NCBI GenBank assembly: GCA_026770585.1
Contig: MU646329.1
Span: 1,261,926-1,276,051, forward strand
Length of the DNA stretch: 14,126 nucleotides
Source of the DNA: Baffinella frigidus
Taxonomy: Eukaryota > Cryptophyceae > Cryptomonadales > Baffinellaceae
Reading direction: 5' to 3'
In this document: positions 1 through 7,700 of the stretch, in pieces
Layout of the letters: every line of letters begins with the position of its first letter
How positions within the stretch are numbered: position 1 is the stretch's first letter
Notes under the pieces: model-generated
What the model was told of the DNA's origin: nothing
What the model saw: only the letters and a program-made list of their open reading frames with translations
Databases searched by the model: none
Position numbers and translations under genes: made by a program

Positions 1-72
1 TGCCAGCGGGGCGCGCCCAGCACACCGGCGCAAGTGGACTGAGCGGCACGCCACGCGCGTTGCGATGGGCCT

Positions 73-252
73 CTAGAGCGCTGTGCAGACAAGTTGGCCA
101 CGGGAAACAATGCAAAACCGAGAAATTGGAGCCATTTTGTCAACTTTTGAGACATTCAGTACCATGAATCTCTCAAACGTGGACAGAAATGGCTCCAATT
201 TCCCCATTTCCCCCCATTTTCCGGTGGCCAACGTCTCTGCACAGCGCTCTAA
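73..252. mobile_element. Family-5 MITE, copy 1
   Basis: TAGAGCGCTGTGCAGACAAG ... TCTCTGCACAGCGCTCTA with long arms containing AATTGGAGCCATTTTGTCAA. TA lies on both sides of GAGCGCTG, consistent with a TA target duplication. Confidence 0.88.
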
Positions 253-369
253 AAGGCGTGAGTCGGCCGCAGGTGGGGCGCGCATTCAAGTTTGTCCTGA
301 AATCGTTCGCGCCACACGAGCCCGACGCCAAACCGCACCCTGCGGAGGTCCTCCCGCCCGCCCGCCTTG

Positions 370-542
370 TAGAGCGCTGTGCAGAGAAGTTGGCCACGGG
401 AAATAAAGGAAAATCGAGAAATTGGAACCATTCTGTCAACTTTTGAGAAACTAAGTACCATGAATTTCTCAAAAGTGGACAAAATGGCTCCAATTTCCCC
501 ATTTTCCTATTCCGGTGGCCAACTTCTCTGCACAGCGCTCTA
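370..542. mobile_element. Family-5 MITE, copy 2
   Basis: Same ends (TAGAGCGCTGTGCAGAGAAG ... CTTCTCTGCACAGCGCTCTA) and arms as copy 1, about 120 bp downstream in direct orientation, with TA on both sides. Confidence 0.88.
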
Positions 543-771
543 CCCCCAGCGCCTTGTCGGAACGGTCCGTTGTTGCGTGGCGAGCCCGAACTTCATCTCG
601 AAAGATACCTGAACCAGTTCCCTAATTAGCGTTTCTCATTTAATTAGGACGCCTAATTAATTTTACTATGCCCCAACTAATTTATGCTATTCAACCTCCT
701 ATCGAAAAGGTACTGATTCAGTTGTCTTCCGAGACCGACGTGGTCGCGGAGAGGCGGGCTGCGCTCACATT

Positions 772-912
772 TAATCTCCATACAAGTATTAATTAATTGC
801 TTTTGGGCAACGAAATTTACTACACGGTTTGCTCATAAAAGTAGTAGTAAAGCATTTGTGTAGTAAATTTCGATGCGCCAAAAGCAATTAATTAATACCT
901 GTATGGGGATTA
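772..912. mobile_element. Hairpin element with 4-bp TSD CATT
   Basis: TAATCTCCATACAAGTATTA and its near-perfect mirror at the right end enclose arms of about 55 bp (GCTTTTGG, CGAAATTTACTACAC). Flanked by CATT at 768-771 and 913-916. A family-1 MITE starts immediately after. Confidence 0.83.
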
Positions 913-915
913 CAT

Positions 916-1071
916 TAATAGGGTAACGGACTCAAAATGGAGTAGTTAGGCCTACGGTATTACCTACGGTAGGCCGTAGGGTTTTTCGTAGAAGCCCCCC
1001 TAGGCCCCTACGGCCTACCGTAGTCAACACCGTAGGCCTAACTACCCCATTTTTAGTCCGTTACCCTATGA
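916..1071. mobile_element. Family-1 MITE, copy A
   Basis: Termini TTAATAGGGTAACGGAC (from 915/916) and GTCCGTTACCCTATGA form an inverted repeat that continues inward through TTAGGCCTACGG and nested CCTACGGTAGGCCGTAGG palindromes. It is flanked by the 3-bp direct repeat ACA. It directly abuts a different hairpin element (772-912). Confidence 0.88.
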
Positions 1072-1201
1072 ACATGTCAAGCCGGTTGGTGGTGGTGGTG
1101 ACGCCGGCGGCGCATTTAACCGATTCTTTCTATTTATAGAAAGTGAATCGCCCCTCCGCCAAGCAGTTGCAAAAGGATGTTGGGTACGGGTGCGCAAGGG
1201 G

Positions 1202-1396
1202 TACTACTGAAAAGCCACAGGGGAAGTCTCAAAAAGTAGCGGACACTCTGGTGTCCGCTACTTTGGAGCCATTTTTTCCTCAAAAGGCAATTTTTACCCT
1301 CATGACGTGACCAAAATTCGTCAAAAGGTAACCTACAAATAGTTTTAGAGTCGTGTCCAAGAATTTGAGAAGTCCCCTGTGGCTTTGCAGTAGTAG
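1202..1396. mobile_element. Family-2 MITE, copy 1
   Basis: Inverted ends TACTACTGAAAAGCCACAGG and CCTGTGGCTTTGCAGTAGTA, flanked by GGG on both sides. An internal 12-bp hairpin (AGTAGCGGACAC/GTGTCCGCTACT) lies on one side. Opposite orientation to copy 2. Confidence 0.85.
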
Positions 1397-1468
1397 GGTT
1401 CTGGGTCCAGGGCTGAGGGTGTCGGGCTTAGCGCCCACCATGCTGAGCCGCCCCTCTCCGCCCGACAG

Positions 1469-1756
1469 GCGGCCGCGCTTCTCATGCTGCGAAGGGCCAA
1501 CACGTCGTCGGGCAGCGAGGGCGCGGGCAACGCGTCGACGCCTACCGAGGGCGTGGCGGGCGAGGGCGAGAGCGCCACGGGGTCGGGGGCGGATGCGGCG
1601 GGCGGCGGGGCGGATGCGGGGGCGGAACGAGGGAGGCAGATAGTGCGGGAGGAGGAGGCAGCTGCGGGCGTGGGGCAGCCGGAGGGAGGGTGGATGTCGT
1701 GGGTGGTTGGGTGCTTTGGGTGCGCGGGGGGGGCGTGGGAGGAGGCGGATGACAAC
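1469..1756 (+). CDS. Exon 1 (candidate): low-complexity N-terminal region
   Basis: An open frame of 96 codons follows a pyrimidine-rich stretch and CAG (acceptor ends at 1468). It could end before GTGTCT at 1757, in phase 0. Third positions are overwhelmingly G or C, as in the secure PIPK exons. The product begins [14 protein letters not shown], then a Gly/Ala/Glu/Ser-rich disordered stretch, then a Trp/Cys-rich patch ([16 protein letters not shown]) and an acidic end. An ATG at 1484 could be the translation start, or the exon may be internal with more exons upstream. No homology is recognised, so assignment to this gene rests on position, strand and phase. The antisense frame is also open but crosses a MITE and is disfavoured. 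Confidence 0.45.
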
Positions 1757-4700
1757 GTGTCTGCGACAACGCACCGCCTTCCCGCGGTGAGGCTCGAAAC
1801 CTTGCGAGACGCTCCGCCGCTTAGCAGCCACCGGGGTCTTCACGGATACAGCCCCCATCTCAACGATTTGTACTAGCATCTTATCCATTTGCCCTGGATT
1901 CTAACCGCCCCTCCCCCCCGGATATTCGGGGGGAAAGAAAATCGGCCGCCCCTAAGTGGCAACGGTCCCGCATGTGACCGTTTCGCACCGCGTAGCTCTG
2001 CGTGGCTGGCGGGCGTGCACGCCCGGTGTCGATGAGGCCGGTCGGCAGTCGCCCGGGTGTGTCGAACACTCGCCCGGATGTGTCTAATACTCACCCGGAT
2101 GAGTCAAAAATCCACCCCGCCGTGTCTAACACTCACCCGGATGTGTCCAACACTCACCCGGGTGTGTCAAACACGCGCTCGGGTGTGTCTAACACCACAC
2201 GCCCTCCCTCGCTGACCTGGCTGCAAGATCCTGAGGAGTGACCTGTCTCCAACGTCTCCTGGCTGACATATCTTTATAAATATCACCGGTTTCAAAACCA
2301 TAGAAGAACGAATCCGTATCAGTTGCTAACAATTTGCATTTGTCTCCATATTTAGGCTTCATATAATCATAATGGTGTTTATACATATGTAATTTAGCGG
2401 TGGCGTAACATCCTGGGGACTCCACATAGCCACCTTTCTGTTGCCTTATCCGTAGGAACCCCCCTATGTCCCTACGGGTTGCCTACCGTAGGGTCCTAGG
2501 TCTTATCGCTCAGGGGTGAATCAAAATCTGCCGCGAAGTTGGGTTCGATCCGTAACCACACAGCTTCGAAAGGATTTTCGGCCCATTCCGGGCCGAGTTT
2601 CCGTTACCTTATCCGTAGGAGCCCCCCTATGCCCCTATGGGTTGCCTACCGTAGGGTCGTAGGTCTTATCGCTTAAGGGTGATTCGAAATCCCTTTGATG
2701 TCCGCTGTGTGGCTTGTTCGCGCACCTGACTGCCGCCGTTCTAAGATAAGTATAATCGGTTTGTTGCTCCGTGGTCATCAATACCTCACCCGTGTGTTCT
2801 CATGTGTATTTTACCATTACGCGCAAAGACACTTCTATATGCAAACACGCGAATATTAACATCTAGGGATTCCGACGACTTTGGTACCCACACCACGCCA
2901 GATTCTTTGAAGGGGACGCCAAAAGTCAATCCCTCCTCAAGGCAAGGTTTTCAAAAGTTCACCCCCGTATCCTCATACGGGTAAAAAAAATTAACCCCCT
3001 CCTCCAATCTCATCTCGGACCATACCAGAATCTGTCCTGATGAAAAGGCACAAGATAGCATCATTCGATGCCTAAAATAGCATATACACCCTTACCTTCC
3101 GCGTGGGGAGCCTAAGATAGTGGCACCGATTCTGTCTTGGTCCGAAATTAAATCTGGCGTGGCAGGTGCTCAAATGGGCGTTTCCGGAGGAGCAAGGCTT
3201 CCGCAGAGGTGCCCGCCTCCTCCTCTCCCAACCCCCTCCGCTTTAATAGGGTAACTGACCAAAAATGGGGTAGTTAGGCCTACGGCATTGCTTAGGACCT
3301 CCTACCGTAGGCCGAGACTTTTTGGTCCTAGGATCCCTCGGCCTACGGTAGGAGGTCCTAGGCAATACCGTATGCCTAACTACCCCATTTTCAGGCCGTT
3401 AGCCTATGAGCTTGTGCGAGCTGCGAGCATCGCACGTCAGCTGCGAGAATCGCACGTGGGTTTGGCGCGCGTGTGGGAGGCGCGCGTGATGTTAATAGGG
3501 TAACGGACCAAAACTGGGGTAGTTAGGCCTACGGTAGTACCTACGGTAGGCCGTAGGGGTTTTCGTAGGAGCCCCCCTAGGCCCCTACGGCCTACCGTAG
3601 GCAATTCCGTAGGCCTAACTAGGGGGGCTCCTACGAAAACCCCTACGGCCTACCGTAGGTACTACCGTAGGCCTAACTACCCCATTTTTTATCCGTTAGC
3701 CTATGAATGTGCGCAGCGTGGAGATGCGCGAGGAGTGATTTCATACGGAATACTTATAATTTATAAACTGGATTCAGTGAAAGGTACTACACATAACGAT
3801 CTTTACATGTAATATTAAAGCAAACGTGTCGTAATTTTAATTGAAATCCAGTTCCAGCGATGTCTAATATCCCGCTCCTGGGCAGGCTAATATCCCGCAG
3901 TCGAACACCCCGCTCCTGATTCAATGAAAGTTACTACACATAACGATCTTTACACGTAACATTAAAGCAAACGTGTCGTAATTTTAATTGAGCTCCAGTT
4001 TATAAATTTCAAGTGTTTCAATGTGAGGTTTATTTTAAGTGTTTCAATGTGATTTAAGTGTTTAAGTGTTTCAATGTGATTTAAGTGTTTTTAAGTGTTT
4101 CAATGTGAGGAACTTTTAAGTGTTTCAATGTGAGGAGCAGGAGCGGGGTGGAGCGTGCGGGCTCCGACGAGCCCCGCGCAGTCCTCGGAGATCACCGCGT
4201 TTGGCGTGGAGCACTTCCGGCAGATCCGCAAGGCGTTTGGCGTCCCAGAGAAGTCGTTTTTGGCGTCGCTTGGCATCAAGCAGGTCCCTATGGCCCTACA
4301 GATTGCCTACCGTAGGGTCCCCCCTCTGGCCCTACGGATTGCCTACCGTAGGGTCCTAGGTCTTATCGCTGAGGGGTCATTCGAAATCCCTTCGTGTGGG
4401 ACCTGTTTGACATCAAGCAGGTCCTTCTTCTTCTTCTTCTTCTTTATTACTCTCGATACAGGTCCTGAAACAGGCCCTTGCGCCTTGAGTTGAGTGATAC
4501 AAAAGTCTGCAGGTCCCACACGAGGCTACTCATGCGAACATAATACATTGACGTTTTAGGATTTTGTGGGAAAGCCTGCACGGAAAGCATGCAGGTACGT
4601 GACCAATTGCTGACTTTTGGCGTGTTTCCTGGGCAATAATCCAATAATTGACTTAGGAATTTGTTCACAAGAGTAGCCTCATGTGGTTCACTGACCCCTC

Positions 4701-7700
4701 TTTCGTTTCTGCGCGATTTTCAAGATTTTGTCTTGGTTTCGAGAGGTCGGTGTGTGTGCGCGCCCTCTCGGTTGCGAGTTCAGATGCAGCGTCCGCCCCA
4801 ACGATTTGTAGTGAAGAGTGACGATTCCGAAAGAAAAGGATGGTGACGGTCCCGTCACCATATTCAACCATGGAAATAGACACTGACTCGAGTCTCTGCA
4901 TTCCAGCATATATCGCGTTCGGTGATGTTATTTTCCAGGGCGTGGTGTTCACGTTGATGCGGTACGGCAATAGTATACGTTATATACGTATTAGTAGTAT
5001 AGTATATAGTATAGTATATGTTATCCATCTGGCGGTGTATCGCATGCAGCGCGTGAGGCAAGTTAATAGGGTAACAGACTAAAAACGGGGTAGTTAGGCC
5101 TACGGTAGTACCTACGGTTGGCCGTAGGGATTTTCGCAGGAGTCCCCCTAGGCTCCTACGGCCAACCGTAGGCAATTCCGTAGGCCTGACTACCCCGTTT
5201 TTAGTCCGTTAGCCTATGAAAGTGTGGTGTTGATGTTGACGCGGTACGGCTATAGTATACGTTATATACGTACAGGTAGTATAGTATATCCCATAAGTGG
5301 CCATGCCCACAAATTTGAGGGCCTAGAGGTCCTAGGCAGGTCCTAGGGCCCTACCGTAGGGCGTATGAGCCTACTGGGCACTTAAGGGATAGTAAAGTAT
5401 ATGTTATCCATCTGGCGGTGTATCGCACGCAGCGCGTGAGGCAAGTGGCACGGGGCAGGTGATTGGCGGGCTGCTGATGGGAGACATGCGAGGAATGGCG
5501 GAGCGCGTCTCGGAGGGTCGCTCCGGGTCCCTCTTCTACTACTCCCACGATGGCAAATTCATGGTCCGTCCCAGGGCTAGAGAGAGAGAGAGAGGGAGAA
5601 GGAGAGGGAGGGAGAGAGAGAGGGAGGGAGAGAGAGAGAGCGAGCGAGAGAGAGAGCGAGCGAGCGAGACAGATTGATAATTTATTGCCCGACAACCAGC
5701 GTCAGCGCCGCACATGCTCGACGCGTTGTACCACTTACTATACCCCGTGTCGGCCGCTCGTACGAGCATTTTCCGGATGGATTCTATCTCCACCTCCTAC
5801 ACCTGCACACCATCTGTCCCGCAGCCGCACCCCACCCCCACTTTCCGCCGGGCGACTGCCGACCGGCCTCATCGACACCGGGCGTGCACGCCCGCCAGCC
5901 ACGCAGAGCTACGCGGTGCGAAACGGTCACGTGCGGGACCGTTGCCACTTGGAGACACACTAATAGGGTAACGGCCTGAAAATGGGGTAGTTAGGCCTAC
6001 GGCATTGCCTAGGACCTCCTACCGTAGGCCGAGACTTTTTGGTCCTGGGATCCCTCGGCCTACGGTAGACAAGCCCTGGCGCCGCAAGCCTTCCTAGCGT
6101 TGTGCGGATGCGGCAAAAGACGAAGCATCGTTCAGAAAGACGAAGCATCTTTCTTCTTCTGTTCCCGCATCCGCACACCACCAGCATTCCGCCCTCCCTT
6201 AAGTGACCAGTAGGCTCATACGCCCTACCGTAGGGCCCTAGGACCTGCCTAGGACCTCTTGGCCGTCAAAATTGACGGTATGGCCACTTACGGGATAGCT
6301 TTTTCGTCTGCATCCGCTCACCGAAACTCGCGGTGCCAGAGCGTGCCTCCTCAGAAGCTGGGGTTGGCCACCAACCTTCACGGCTTGGGCAAATCGACGA
6401 TTTTCGATTCGGGATTTCAAGGGGGTTGAAGTCGGAATCCGACTTCAACGGCCCCCATTCCCCTTGAAATCGGGAAATCGAAAATCGTCGATTTGCCCAA
6501 GCCGTGAGGGTTGGTGGGGGGGTGGGGTGCGTTCGGGTGAGGTGCTGGCATGTGAGGGTCTGAAGGGGTCCGGGCAAATGAGGGAGGATGCATCTCTGGC
6601 GGGGTGCTCCTCCTGACGGGATCAGCGACTCACGGGGGTGGCGGGTGCGAGCCAGCCACCAACCCTCACGGGCTGGGCAAATCGATGGTTTTCGATTCTC
6701 AATTTCAAGGCAAAATGGCTCCACGGACGCCGGAATCCGGCGGCCTCCAAGGGAAATACGTGGCCTCAAATTAGACGATTTGCCCAGGCTGTGAGGGTTG
6801 GTGGAGTGCAGACTGACTGTCGGGGGTGGTTGCAGGTGAAGACAGTATCCTCTGCCGAAAGTCTGGCGATGCGAGGCATGCTCAAGGACTACGCAAGGTG
6901 CCGCAGAGAGGCCCAGCCCCCCTTGTGACTGGAATGCAGCACACGCAACCCGCCGTGCCTGCCGTGCAGCACACCCGCTAGAGCGCTTGTGGGAACACTT
7001 GGCCGATTTCAACGAGAAATATTTTCAGAATTTGTACCAGAATCGTTTAGATGGACCGGTTTCATGTCACGTCCTGGTACAAAAGTTCTGAATTTCTGAA
7101 AAAGATTCTCAGAAAATCGGCCAAGTTTTCCCACAACCGCTCTATCCTCGGAGGTCCGATTTTGCTGCAACCTCTGTTGATCCGAACCCCCGAATCGTTC
7201 AAGACAACTGATGGCTGGATGCTGCGGGGGTCCGTTAACCCCTTAAACCCCGAACCCTCAAGCCTCAAGCCTAACGCCTAAACCCTACACCCTAAACCTC
7301 GAACCCCAAACTCTCAATCCAAAACCCTAAACCCCAAATCCAAAACCCTAAACCCTAAACCCAAAACCCTACACCCTAAACCCCAACCCGTAACCCCTAA
7401 ACCCCAATCTCTAAACCCCAAACCTCAAACCGTGACGCACCTCAATTCCAAACACAGATACGTGACAGAGTTCCCCGACAAGTTACTGATGCGGATCCTA
7501 CTACTGCAAAGCCACAGGGGAAGTCTCAAATTCTTGGACACGACACTAAAATTGCTTGTAGGTTACCTTTTGACGAATTTTGGTCACGTCCTTGGGGTGG
7601 AAATTGCCTTTTGAGAAAAAATGGCTCCAACGTAGGCGACAGATTCCTGTCGCCTACTTTTTGATACTTTCCCTGTGGCGTTTCAGTAGCAGGCCTCTTC

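Larger units (their letters stand above)
4938..5456 (+). repeat. Tandem duplication upstream of exon 4, each copy carrying a MITE
   Basis: Copy 1 (4938-5063) and copy 2 (5222-5456) share a GTGGTGTT...GATG/ACGCGGTACGGC stretch, AGTATACGTTATATACGTA, a GTAGTATAGTATAT run, and GTTATCCATCTGGCGGTGTA ending GCGTGAGGCAAGT. A family-1 MITE separates the copies (5064-5219) and a family-4 MITE interrupts copy 2 (5287-5391). Copy 2 runs directly into the acceptor of exon 4. Confidence 0.88.

Noticed and set aside
1280-1888. Minus-strand 202-codon open frame (longest minus-strand frame in the left part)
   Set aside because: It runs through a family-2 MITE and is the GC-rich antisense shadow of candidate exon 1, with Arg/Pro-rich low-complexity composition. 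Not supported as a gene.
2675-2692. tRNA gene suggested by a GATTCGAAATCC box-B-like sequence
   Set aside because: No cloverleaf or A box at the right distance could be traced; it belongs to the CCTACCGTAGGGTC repeat.
916-3706. CRISPR-like array from repeated CCTACGGTAGG palindromes
   Set aside because: Units are unevenly spaced MITEs with TSDs, not regular repeats with unique spacers, and the context is eukaryotic.
4665-4970. Minus-strand 101-codon frame and overlapping plus-strand frames
   Set aside because: No recognisable domain, mixed codon bias, both strands open. It could be a decayed fragment but is not supportable.
6266-7012. Minus-strand 248-codon open frame, the longest in the window
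   Set aside because: It crosses two family-3 MITE palindromes and exon 5 in antisense; no family motif.
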